Of a stretch of DNA of 64,000 bases, positions 26,455 to 34,915 are shown piece by piece. Numbering within the stretch: position 1 is the stretch's first letter; the number at the start of each line of letters is the position of its first letter. The notes under the pieces are model-generated. The model saw only the letters and a program-made list of their open reading frames with translations. It was not told where the DNA came from and did not search any database. This DNA is from Streptomyces sp. NBC_01142 (lineage in GTDB: Bacteria > Actinomycetota > Actinomycetes > Streptomycetales > Streptomycetaceae): the NCBI RefSeq assembly GCF_026341125.1, contig NZ_JAPEOR010000003.1, positions 248,001 through 312,000 of the forward strand, written 5' to 3'. The position numbers were made by a program, and so were the translations under genes.

Positions 26455-28944
26455 GTGGGGCACACCGTCCCCCGCACCCCCGCAGACGCCCCCGAACACG
26501 ACGTCTTCCTCTGCCACAACTGGGCCGACAAGACATGGGCCATTGAGCTGTACGAAGCGCTGGACGCCCTGGGAGTCCGGGTGTTCCGGGATGACGTCAG
26601 CATGGACGACTGGGACGAGATGTCCCCGTCGATCAGGGACGCGCTGCTCTCCTCGCTGACCCTCGTGCCGCTCATCACCCCGGACTTTCCGGACAGCCCG
26701 CATTGCCGGCAGGAACTGCATCTGGCGCTCACCTGCGCCTACCGGTTGGGGGAGGGAGCCACCGGCCGGGTGACAGCGGTGACGGCCAAGGTCCGTCCCA
26801 GCGCGGTCCGGCCGCGTCAGCTCGGCCACAACCGGCTCCCCAAAGAGGGCAAGAGCACGAAGGAACTGGCGGCTCGCATCGCACAGCGGGTGGCCGCGCA
26901 GAAGGCGGCCGATCCCCGGCCCTTCGGCGCCGCTCCGCAGACCGGTCTCCCGGACTGGTTTCCCGACCACCTCACCGGTGCCGGTGCCTTCCGCGGCCGC
27001 TATGACGAACTGTGGGAACTGCACGAGGGACTTCTCGCCCGGTCCAAGGCGCGCGACCGAGGACATCCGGTCGTCTCGGTCCGCGGCATGGGCGGCCAGG
27101 GCAAGACCGCGCTGTGCGAGCAGTACGCGCGGTTGTTCGCCGAGGACCACCCCGGCGGTGTCTTCGTTGTCAGGCTGACCGGCAGCGACCGGCGCGTACG
27201 ATCCGATCCGACCGCCGTGTGGAGTCAGTACCTGGAACAACTGGCCCTGATCGGCGAGCGATTGGAGATCACCGATGCGGAGCGGTCTCCGGGTGCTCTG
27301 ATCGGCGCCATCGGTTCCCGGCTGCGCCGTAGGCCTCCCTATCTGTGGATCGTGGACGATGTGCCCTCCGGCGTGGATCCCGAGCTGTTGACCGGGCTGC
27401 ACGCTCCCACCGGCAACGGGAAGACACTGATCACCACCCGCGGCCGACTGGGCAAGCGCGTGTCGGAGGAGTTGGAGCTGTGCGGACTCGACCCCCGGGC
27501 GGGGCTGGCCGTACTGACTGTCGAGCGCGTCCCCCAGCAGGGCAACAGGCCCGACGAGGCGGCGGCGAAAGCGGTGGTGCAACTTCTCGGTGGTCTGCCG
27601 CTCGCTCTGACCCTGGCCGCCGGGTTGACCACACGCGACAGTTTCGAGGGCTACGAACAGCTCCTGGCCGAGCTGCGCGGCTCCGAACCCGACGCGCTGG
27701 AACTCGCCTCGCATCTGGAGGACGAACTGCCGACGGGGTACGCCCTGCCGTTCACGGCCGCCCTGCTGCGCAGTTACGCGAGTCTGACCGACACAGGGCG
27801 CGAGGTGCTGTGCGCCGCCGGGGTGCTCGCTCCGGCCCCCATTCCGTTAGGCCTCCTCGCAGACGTTCTCGGCGCCGACGGCACCGACGGCACCGACGGC
27901 GCCGCCGTCGAACGGGGCGCCCGGCACGCCGCGCACCGCGGTATGGCGGACCTGCTGCCGGGCGACGGCCAACCATTGCTCAGCGTCCATGCTTTGACGA
28001 GCCGCGCGGTGCGTTTCGTCGCCACGGACGGATACCGGTTGCGGTTGCGCAATGCTGCCGTACGGGCGCTGACGGATGCGCTGACCCGGTCGGGCGAGTC
28101 CGCCGCGCAGGCCGCGGGGACCTCCCTGCACCACGGTGTGCTCCGGTACCTCCCGCACGTCCGCTCCGTGGCGGCGCTCACTCCGGAACTCGATGCGTGG
28201 CCGGTCGGACCCGAGGAATGGCATCTCGTCAACGAGGCCGGGCGGGTACAGACGGAGCTGGGCGACAGCGCGGGTACGCTGCGCTCCCGAACCGAGCTGT
28301 ACGCCTCCTGCGCCGCGTCCCCCCACTGCGACGAGGCGACCCGGCTGACGGTCCTGCTCGGCCTCGGTGACGCCCACTTCGGCCAGGGGGACCACACCAC
28401 GGCACGCCGCCTGCAGGAAGACGCGCTGCGGGGCATGCAGGGCGTACTGGGGCCGGATCACCACAACACCCTGACGGCGGCGGGGAATCTGGCGAACACC
28501 CTCAGCGCCCTGAGGGACCACGACGGCGCCAGGGAGCTGCTGACCGCTGTGTACCGGGCTCGTCGTGATGCGCCGCGGTGGGGGCTGCCGCACCGCGAAA
28601 CCCTCCTGGCGCTCAACAACCTCGTCATCGCGGTGGGCAGATGCGGTCACGACGCGGCCGGGCGGCACCGAGCCCGGCGCACCGCCCTGCGGTACGCGCA
28701 CGCCGCCCACGCGCTGTGGCGCCGAGCGGCAGGTCCGAGAGCCCTCGCGACGCTGGACGCGCTCGAGAACGTGGCGACCAACCTGCGGGCGCTGGGGCGG
28801 CACGAGGAGGCAGGGCGGTGCTACGCCGAGGTCTGGGAAGGCCGCCGCAGGGTTCTGGGGGACGGGCATCCCGACACGATCGATGCACAGGAAAACATGA
28901 TCACCACCGAATTGGAGCATGCCGGTGACACCCGCTTCCCATGA
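26455..28944 (+). CDS. TIR / NB-ARC / TPR protein (bacterial NLR-like)
   Basis: An 829-residue STAND protein. Residues about 14-150 are a TIR domain (HDVFLCHNWADKTWAIELYE; VFRDDVSMDDWDEMSPSI), with CRQEL placing a Glu at residue 87 where TIR NADases carry the catalytic Glu. The NB-ARC part has Walker A GMGGQGKT (211-218), Walker B LWIVDD (297-302), a sensor-like LITTRGRLG and GLPLAL (380-385). From about residue 600 the protein is TPR-like (GPDHHNTLTAAGNLANTLSA; HPDTIDAQENMITTELEHAG). TIR-NLRs in bacteria and plants consume NAD upon activation; many bacterial ones are antiphage. Codon 465 (27847-27849) is TTA, so expression may need bldA. GTG 26455 has GAGG five bases upstream. The 3' end overlaps a small TPR gene. 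Confidence 0.87.
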   Translation: MGHTVPRTPADAPEHDVFLCHNWADKTWAIELYEALDALGVRVFRDDVSMDDWDEMSPSIRDALLSSLTLVPLITPDFPDSPHCRQELHLALTCAYRLGEGATGRVTAVTAKVRPSAVRPRQLGHNRLPKEGKSTKELAARIAQRVAAQKAADPRPFGAAPQTGLPDWFPDHLTGAGAFRGRYDELWELHEGLLARSKARDRGHPVVSVRGMGGQGKTALCEQYARLFAEDHPGGVFVVRLTGSDRRVRSDPTAVWSQYLEQLALIGERLEITDAERSPGALIGAIGSRLRRRPPYLWIVDDVPSGVDPELLTGLHAPTGNGKTLITTRGRLGKRVSEELELCGLDPRAGLAVLTVERVPQQGNRPDEAAAKAVVQLLGGLPLALTLAAGLTTRDSFEGYEQLLAELRGSEPDALELASHLEDELPTGYALPFTAALLRSYASLTDTGREVLCAAGVLAPAPIPLGLLADVLGADGTDGTDGAAVERGARHAAHRGMADLLPGDGQPLLSVHALTSRAVRFVATDGYRLRLRNAAVRALTDALTRSGESAAQAAGTSLHHGVLRYLPHVRSVAALTPELDAWPVGPEEWHLVNEAGRVQTELGDSAGTLRSRTELYASCAASPHCDEATRLTVLLGLGDAHFGQGDHTTARRLQEDALRGMQGVLGPDHHNTLTAAGNLANTLSALRDHDGARELLTAVYRARRDAPRWGLPHRETLLALNNLVIAVGRCGHDAAGRHRARRTALRYAHAAHALWRRAAGPRALATLDALENVATNLRALGRHEEAGRCYAEVWEGRRRVLGDGHPDTIDAQENMITTELEHAGDTRFP

Positions 28945-29503
28945 GAACCACAGGCACATCTTCCGCGACAGCAATCCGTACCTGGGTGTCTACGCACAGC
29001 GGCTGACGGCACAGGGACCCGGGCATCTCGACACCGTTCTGACCCTGCGCAACCTGCTGATCCCGGGCCCGGGCCGGCAGACCGAGAGCACCGAGAGCAC
29101 CGAGAACACCGCCCCCACCGTCGAAGCGGCGTCCTCCCGCAGCGATCTGCCGCCCGGCTCCGGACCGCAGGACGTACGGCTGGAGGGCGACCACACCGAT
29201 CTGCTGGCCGACGTCGTGCAGCTCGCCCTGGAGTTCCATCGACGTACGACGGTGGAAGTGGGCCCGGATCATCCGCGCGCCATGCTCGCGACCTGTCTGA
29301 CAGCCCACGCGCTCGCGGCGGCGGACCAGTTGGACGGGGAAGAGGGGCAGATGGAGGTGGCGCGTGTCCTGCTGGAGGACTCCCTCGAAGGCTTCGCAGA
29401 CCTCGCGGAGAGCGCACCCGGGACGATCGGCGACGGGGAAGTCCTTGTCGCCGAGACCCTGCACAGCTGGGTGATCAACCGGTTGGAGGAGCAGGAGGAC
29501 TGA
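28925..29503 (+). CDS. Small TPR-type partner of the TIR-NLR
   Basis: A protein of 192 residues (194 if ATG 28919 is used). I chose GTG 28925 because GGAG lies seven bases before it; the ATG would have a spacing of one base. The start overlaps the last 20 bases of the TIR-NLR gene, so translation is coupled. Sequence HLDTVLTLRNLL and GPDHPRAMLATCLTAHALAA resemble the TPR units at the C-terminus of the NLR (GP.H..TL..A.NLA..L). Between them is a low-complexity linker with a TEST repeat. It could be a detached C-terminal sensor repeat of the NLR, either after a gene split or as a separate subunit. No catalytic motif is seen. Confidence 0.75.
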   Translation: MTPASHENHRHIFRDSNPYLGVYAQRLTAQGPGHLDTVLTLRNLLIPGPGRQTESTESTENTAPTVEAASSRSDLPPGSGPQDVRLEGDHTDLLADVVQLALEFHRRTTVEVGPDHPRAMLATCLTAHALAAADQLDGEEGQMEVARVLLEDSLEGFADLAESAPGTIGDGEVLVAETLHSWVINRLEEQED

Positions 29504-29513
29504 GGGCGCAGAG

Positions 29514-31655
29514 CTACCGAGTCCCGGCCTCGCCACCCGCCAGGTCCGCCGCGACGGTGTCGGCCTTGCGGGAGCCGAGCGAACGGTACAGGGCGAGGGC
29601 GGCGCTCCAGTGCGCTCTCGCCTCCTCGTCGTGCCCCTCGGCCCCGGCGATCGCACCGAGCCGGTGCAGGGCTCTGGCCTCCTCGTATCTGCTGCCGCAC
29701 CGGCGGCTGAGTCGTACGGCTTCGGTGCCGGCCTCCCTCGCCTCGTGGGGACGCCCCGCGCGGTGGTGGATCAGCGCCAGTGTGCTGAATCCTTTGGCGG
29801 CCTCCACCTGGATCTCCAGTGCGGTGAGGACCGCCAACGCCTCCTCCGTATGGGCGGCCGCAGCCTCGAAACGGCCGAGTTCGAGCTCGGACAGCGCGAT
29901 ACTGCGCAGTGTGATCGCGGTGTTCCGCCGGGCGCCGGCGTGGCGGTAGTGGTCGAGCGCCTCGTGATTGTGCCGCAACGCCTCCTCGTAGTGGCCCTGG
30001 TGGCGCAGGATCGCCGCCTGGTTCGCCAGCGCGTTGCTGCGCCCGTGCCGATCCCCGACCTCCTCGAACAACAGCCGCGCTCGCTCGTAGTGGACGGCCG
30101 CCTCGTCCCGTCGTGCGGATTCGAGCAGGGCGCGACCGAGATCGTTGTGTGCCCTGGCGCGGGCGTGCCGGTCACCGGCACGCTCCGCCGCGGCGAGTGC
30201 CAGAATGTGCGTCTCGGTCCAGTCGCCCCAGCGCTTCGTCAGGAAGAAGAACCCGCGCAGTGTGTACGCGAGTTGCCAGCGCCGCGAGTCCAGCCGGGGA
30301 TCGTCGAGACGGCACATCGCCACCAGGTTGTGCCGCTCGGCCGTGAGCCAGTCCAACGCCGCCGAGCGGTTGTCGAACGAGGGCCCGGCCGAGGCCTCGC
30401 CGTCGAGCGGAATCCGGAACCGGTGGGTGGTGATCACTCGGTCGGCGCGGTCCGCCGTGTGCAGGTAGTGGTCGAACGCCCGACGCGTCCTCGCCTGCCG
30501 TGCCTCCTCGTCGTCCACGGTCGTGGCCAGCTCGCGGGCGTAGTCGCGCAGGAGATCGTGCATCTCGAACCGGCCGGCCACCGGCTCGAAGACCAGCTGT
30601 GCGCGCGCGAGGGCGATCAGGAGCCTGCGTGCGGAGCGCAGCTCCGTGCCGGTCAGCGCGGCGACGGTGTGGACGCCGACGCTGTTCCCCGGGTGTGTTC
30701 CCAGGGCGCGGAAGGCGTCGGCCACCTCGAGGGTCAGCTGGGTGTACGACCACGAGAAGACGGCGCGTACCGCGGAGCGCGGGTCCTCGCCCGTCTCCAG
30801 CAGGTCCAGCCTGGCCTGTTCGTCGTCCAGCTCGGCCGCCAGCTCGGCCAGGGACACCTGAGGCCGGGAGGCGGCGAGTTCGGCCACGATGCGCAGGGCC
30901 AGCGGCAGCCGGGCGCAGCGCCGGGCGAGTACGGCGGTGGTGGCGGGGTCGGTGTCCGTACGGGCGCCCATGGCGGCATCCAGTACTTCGACCGCCTCGG
31001 TCGGCGACAGCCGGTCCACGTCCAGGGACTCGGCTCCGTGGTGCACCACGAGACCGCTGAGCTGCCGCCGGCTGACGACGATCACCGCACAGGAGGCTGC
31101 TCCCGGCAGCAGTGGCCGTACCTGCTCCTCCGAGTAGGCGTTGTCCAGGACGACGAGCATGCGGCGTGCGCTGACCGCCGTCCGGAACAGGGCCGCACGT
31201 TCCGCCAGTGCGGTCCCGGACTCGGGGTGTGCCGCGCCGAGCGCCCGAAGAAACCCGGCCAGTACCTCCAGCGGTTCGAGCGGCGGTTCGGGCCCGTAGC
31301 CGCGCAGGTCCACGTAGAGCTGTCCGTCGGGAAACGCTTCGACCGAGGCGTGCGCCCACCGCACCACGACCGCGGTCTTGCCGACTCCGGCGGTTCCCGA
31401 CACCACGACCGTTCCGGGGCCGTCCTGAGCGCTCAGCAACACCTCGTCGAGCCTGGCAAGCTGAGCGGCCCGGCCCACAAAGCGGGCTGTGGCGGCGGGC
31501 AGTTGGCGCGGCACCACAGGATCGGCCACCACCGGGCCACCGAGATGAACCGAGCCCCGGATCTCGCCGGCCTGCACGATGATCCCGGCGTGTCCTTCGA
31601 ACCGGTTGTGCACGCCGCCGGTCCCCGCTGGGCCGGCGGCAGCCCCACCTGGCAT
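29514..31655 (-). CDS. STAND NTPase with TPR repeats (AfsR-like without DNA-binding domain)
   Basis: A 713-residue protein starting at ATG with AGGGGG upstream. The N-terminus has a short glycine-rich motif (GIIVQAGEIRGSVHLGG) often seen at the front of Streptomyces NLR-like proteins. The NB-ARC-type ATPase follows, with Walker A GTAGVGKT (87-94), MLVVLDNAYSEEQVRPLLPG and a LPLALRIVAELAA motif, then a winged-helix-like region (FEMHDLLRDYARELA) and at least five TPRs (ALANQAAILRHQGHYEEALR; LGAIAGAEGHDEEARAHW). No SARP or other DNA-binding domain is found, so it is a signalling or immune ATPase rather than an activator by sequence. Its end is 10 bases from the end of the TIR-partner gene, tail to tail. 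Confidence 0.87.
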   Translation of the reverse strand: MPGGAAAGPAGTGGVHNRFEGHAGIIVQAGEIRGSVHLGGPVVADPVVPRQLPAATARFVGRAAQLARLDEVLLSAQDGPGTVVVSGTAGVGKTAVVVRWAHASVEAFPDGQLYVDLRGYGPEPPLEPLEVLAGFLRALGAAHPESGTALAERAALFRTAVSARRMLVVLDNAYSEEQVRPLLPGAASCAVIVVSRRQLSGLVVHHGAESLDVDRLSPTEAVEVLDAAMGARTDTDPATTAVLARRCARLPLALRIVAELAASRPQVSLAELAAELDDEQARLDLLETGEDPRSAVRAVFSWSYTQLTLEVADAFRALGTHPGNSVGVHTVAALTGTELRSARRLLIALARAQLVFEPVAGRFEMHDLLRDYARELATTVDDEEARQARTRRAFDHYLHTADRADRVITTHRFRIPLDGEASAGPSFDNRSAALDWLTAERHNLVAMCRLDDPRLDSRRWQLAYTLRGFFFLTKRWGDWTETHILALAAAERAGDRHARARAHNDLGRALLESARRDEAAVHYERARLLFEEVGDRHGRSNALANQAAILRHQGHYEEALRHNHEALDHYRHAGARRNTAITLRSIALSELELGRFEAAAAHTEEALAVLTALEIQVEAAKGFSTLALIHHRAGRPHEAREAGTEAVRLSRRCGSRYEEARALHRLGAIAGAEGHDEEARAHWSAALALYRSLGSRKADTVAADLAGGEAGTR

Positions 31656-31764
31656 CGTCACCCCCCTGGGCAGCCCGCTTCGACACCGGGCGGCAAGGAT
31701 GCCTCTACCCCGGGGGGAACGGCGCAGAAACGGCGCCGTGGGGGGTTCGCGTCGGGTCGGCCGA

Positions 31765-32460
31765 TCAGGCGGCCGGAGCCGGCACGGCCAGCCAGTCGTA
31801 CGCCGCCTGGGCCGTGAACTCGCCCTGGCCGCCCGGGAAGAGCAGCCCCGCCGCGCGGAACGCCGGGTCGTCGGCCGTCGCGGGGACGTAGGGGACGGCG
31901 ATGCAGCGCATGCCGGCCGCATGCGCCGCCGCAGCCCCCGGCACGGCGTCCTCGAGCACCACACAGTCGGCGGGCGCGACTCCCAGCCGACGGGCGGTCT
32001 CCAGGAAGATGTCGGGCTCCGGCTTGCCGTGCGCGACCTCCTCGGCGGAGACGACCGTGGGGATGAACGCGTGAAGACCGGTGCCGGCGAGGACCGCTTC
32101 GATGGCGGCGCGGGACGAGCCCGACGCCACCGCCATCGGCACCCCCTCCGTGTGCAGCCGCTCCACGAACTTCCGCATCTCGGGGAAGACCTGTGTCGAG
32201 GTGCGCGCCAGCTCCAGATAGGTGCGGTTCTTCGCCGCCAGCAACTCCTCCACCGGCGCCTCGATCCCGTACTCCCCACGCAGGGTTTCCAGCGTCTCCC
32301 GCGTGCTGATGCCGATGAACCGGGCGTGCTGATCCCAGCCGAAGTCGGCCACGCCGTGCTCGGCCAGGAGCCGGCGGCCCGCCTCGTAGTAGTTCGGCTC
32401 GCTGTCCACGAGTGTGCCGTCGAGATCGAAGATGACCGAAGTCGTTCGCCCAATGCCCAT
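31765..32460 (-). CDS. HAD superfamily phosphatase (beta-phosphoglucomutase-like)
   Basis: A 231-residue HAD hydrolase with motif I FDLDGTLVDSE, motif II VASGSSRAAIE, motif III Lys in HGKPEPDIFLE and motif IV VVLEDAVPGAAAAHAAGM. The helical cap between motifs I and II places it in the beta-phosphoglucomutase / sugar-phosphatase subfamily; the substrate is unknown. No good ribosome site is seen at ATG 32460 or at the ATG four codons earlier. It lies downstream of the Lrp regulator on the same strand with an 87-base gap. Confidence 0.87.
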   Translation of the reverse strand: MGIGRTTSVIFDLDGTLVDSEPNYYEAGRRLLAEHGVADFGWDQHARFIGISTRETLETLRGEYGIEAPVEELLAAKNRTYLELARTSTQVFPEMRKFVERLHTEGVPMAVASGSSRAAIEAVLAGTGLHAFIPTVVSAEEVAHGKPEPDIFLETARRLGVAPADCVVLEDAVPGAAAAHAAGMRCIAVPYVPATADDPAFRAAGLLFPGGQGEFTAQAAYDWLAVPAPAA

Positions 32461-32547
32461 GTGCACCAGCATGCCAAGACGGGGCTCGCGCACCGCGACA
32501 CCGGGTTCGAGCCTGCCAGGACCGGTCGCACCAGCGCCGGGACGGGC

Positions 32548-33033
32548 TCAGCGTGACGTATCTGCCGCCGCCCGTCCCACCGACTCGACCAGGGGCAGCA
32601 GCCGGTGCGGCACCCGTTCGCGCAACGCCATCTCCGTACGCGTACGCACCACACCGGGCATCTGGATGAGCCGCTGGATGACATCTTCGAGATGGCCGTT
32701 GTCCCGCGCGGCGACCCGCGTCAGCAGATCCCCGCCGCCGGTGATGGAGAACGCCTCGATGATCTCGGGCACGGCCGCGAGCGCGTCGCCGACCTCGTCC
32801 AGATGCCCCTGCGTGACCTCGATATGGACGAAGGCGAGGACCGGGTGCCCGAGGGCGGCGGGGGAGAGGTACGGACCCGTGCCGGTGATCACCCCGTCCC
32901 TCTCCAGCCGTTCGATCCTGGCCTGCAGGGTGCCGCGGGCGATGCCGAGAATCCGTGCGTACTCGCGCACGCTGGTGCGCGGCTGCTCGATCAGCAGCCG
33001 CAGGATGCGGGTGTCGAGTGCGTCCACCGCCAT
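32548..33033 (-). CDS. Lrp/AsnC family transcriptional regulator
   Basis: A 161-residue regulator with an N-terminal winged helix (LDTRILRLLIEQPRTSVREY, IARGTLQARIERLERDGVI) and a C-terminal RAM ligand-binding domain (FVHIEVTQGHLDEVGDALAA; SITGGGDLLTRVAARD). Family members bind amino acids and form octamers on DNA. The ATG has GGGAGG upstream. It is divergent from the FUSC gene, and a spaced inverted repeat lies between them, so it may control itself and the FUSC protein. Confidence 0.92.
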   Translation of the reverse strand: MAVDALDTRILRLLIEQPRTSVREYARILGIARGTLQARIERLERDGVITGTGPYLSPAALGHPVLAFVHIEVTQGHLDEVGDALAAVPEIIEAFSITGGGDLLTRVAARDNGHLEDVIQRLIQMPGVVRTRTEMALRERVPHRLLPLVESVGRAAADTSR

Positions 33034-33083
33034 GGTCCGTTGGCCTCCCTCTGGCCCTCGTATGTCGCCCTGAACTGTGCCAA

Positions 33084-33114
33084 TGGCTCAGTCTACTCCG
33101 CTCGAGTTGAGCCA
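33084..33114. promoter_or_regulatory. Spaced inverted repeat between Lrp and FUSC genes
   Basis: TGGCTCA (33084-33090) and TGAGCCA (33108-33114) are complementary arms separated by 17 bases, in the divergent promoter region of the Lrp-type regulator and the FUSC gene. The spacing and place fit an operator for a dimeric regulator, most simply the adjacent Lrp protein. This is inference from position and symmetry only. Confidence 0.45.
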
Positions 33115-33267
33115 CTGTCCGTGCGGATGCTTTCCTCTGGGGAGAGATGGCGCTGCGCAGCGCCGGACGGCGACGGAGCCGCACCGGACCCGCAGCGCCT
33201 TTCCCATGTCCGAAAAGCGATCGAACAGCAAGGGGGCGGGGCGACCGTCGTGCAGAGGGTGACCGGC

Positions 33268-34779
33268 GTGAAGAAGATGTTCGTGGCTCCCGATCCGGGG
33301 TTGGTGCGACTGCGCGTCTCGTCGCGCGCCGTGCTCGGCGTCGGCCTCGCCGTCGCCACGGCCGAGATGTCCGGGCTCTCCCTCGTCGCCTCGATCACCG
33401 GTGGCCTCGCCGCACTCCTCGCGCTCTTCACCGTCGGGGATGCGACCGTGCGCCGCCAGGCCGTCACCACCGGCCTGCTGCCGCTCGTCGGCTTCCCTGT
33501 CCTCTCGCTCGCGACCGTCCTGCACGGACAGCCCCTGCTGCGCGCCGCCGCCTGGCTCGCCGTGGTCTTCTGCGGCGTCTACGCCAGACGCTGGGGCCCG
33601 CGCGGACACGCGTTGGGGATCTTCGCGTTCATGATGTTCTTCGTCACCCAGTTCCTGCACGCCCTCCCGGCCCAGCTGCCGGAGCTGTACGGAGCGGTGG
33701 CCCTGGCCCTGACCTCCACGTCGGTCGTCCGGTTCGGCCTGTGGTGCATCGAACGGCGTACGCCCGCGCCCGCAGCGCCCGCCCCGCTCCCCGGCCGCGG
33801 CCTCGCCCGCCCCACCACCCGCCAGGCCTTCCAGGCGACCGTGGCCTGCGGCGTGGCCCTCGCCGCCGGGCAGCTGCTCTCCCCGGACCGCTGGTACTGG
33901 GCCGTCGGCACCGCCTGGTGGATCTTCGTCAACACCGCCTCGCGCGGCGAGACGCTGGTACGGGGCTTCCGCCGGGTCGTCGGCACGGTCACCGGCATCG
34001 CCGCGGGGCTGCTGATCGCGATCCCGATCGCCGGGGCACCCGCACCCACCGCCGCACTGGTCGCCGTCTGCGTCTTCGGGATCTTCTACACGGCCGCGCC
34101 CTCGTACAGCTGGATGATGTTCTTCGTCACCGTCATGGCCGGTCTGCTGTACGGGCTCCTCGGCGTCCTGCACCCGGGGCTGCTGCTGCTCCGTTTCGAG
34201 GAGACCGCGGTCGGCGCGCTCGGCGCGGCGCTCGGCGTCGCGCTGATCCTGCCGGTCACCACCCATGCCGCCACCGACGCCTGGATCCGGCGCGCCGTGC
34301 AGTGCGTCCACGGCTGCACCACCGCCGCAGCGCGCCGGCTGGCCGGGGACGAGGCGGCCGACCCGGCGCCGCTCGCGGCCGAGCTGGAGCTGCTGCTCGG
34401 CCGCGTACGGCTCTCCCTCGCCCCGCTCGTCCACCCGCTCAGCCCGCTGCGGGCCCGCAAGGCGCGCGCCCGCCAGGTGATCGTGCTGCTCGACGACTGT
34501 GCGCGCGAGGTGCGCGGGCTCGCCGCCGTCGCCGCCGACCCGCACGCTTCCCACGACGCGAGGCTGGCCGCCGCCTGCGCGCGCGTCGAGGCCGCCGTGC
34601 ACGCGCTGGTGCCGCCCGCCGCCCGGCAGACGAAGGCCGTCGTCGACTCCGTGGCGGCGCCGCAGCACCACCCGGGGGCCGAGGCTGCCCTCACGCACCT
34701 TCAGGCGCTGGAGCGCGCGCTCGCGGGCCTTGACGCGCCTCTGCGCACCTCACCGCGCGCCCCCCTTGTGCCGGCCTGA
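33268..34779 (+). CDS. FUSC family inner-membrane protein
   Basis: A 503-residue protein with two clusters of hydrophobic helices (about residues 15-150 and 185-335), separated by a short Pro/Ala-rich hinge, and a soluble C-terminal domain rich in Ala/Arg/Leu. The half-repeats (VSSRAVLGVGLAVATAEMSG and TTRQAFQATVACGVALAAGQ) and the motif WYWAVGTAWWIFVNTASRGE fit the fusaric acid resistance / aromatic acid exporter-like FUSC family. Export of aromatic or lipophilic acids is known for relatives; the substrate here is not known. GTG 33268 has AGAGGG eight bases upstream. It is divergent from an Lrp regulator. Confidence 0.87.
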   Translation: MKKMFVAPDPGLVRLRVSSRAVLGVGLAVATAEMSGLSLVASITGGLAALLALFTVGDATVRRQAVTTGLLPLVGFPVLSLATVLHGQPLLRAAAWLAVVFCGVYARRWGPRGHALGIFAFMMFFVTQFLHALPAQLPELYGAVALALTSTSVVRFGLWCIERRTPAPAAPAPLPGRGLARPTTRQAFQATVACGVALAAGQLLSPDRWYWAVGTAWWIFVNTASRGETLVRGFRRVVGTVTGIAAGLLIAIPIAGAPAPTAALVAVCVFGIFYTAAPSYSWMMFFVTVMAGLLYGLLGVLHPGLLLLRFEETAVGALGAALGVALILPVTTHAATDAWIRRAVQCVHGCTTAAARRLAGDEAADPAPLAAELELLLGRVRLSLAPLVHPLSPLRARKARARQVIVLLDDCAREVRGLAAVAADPHASHDARLAAACARVEAAVHALVPPAARQTKAVVDSVAAPQHHPGAEAALTHLQALERALAGLDAPLRTSPRAPLVPA

Positions 34780-34915
34780 TCCGCCCTGACCTGCGGCATA
34801 GACAAGAAGGCCTTGAATGAGGCAATTTCACCCGGCACACACAGGGTGGATCAGCCTGTTCAAGGGGTAACCACTGCGGCATCCACGTCCTGTCAGGACC
34901 CCGGGGGTGCGCACC

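Noticed and set aside
27871..27903. Tandem GACGGCACC-like repeat in the TIR-NLR gene as a possible regulatory repeat
   Set aside because: It encodes an in-frame Asp-Gly-Thr linker and keeps the reading frame; too short to claim phase variation.
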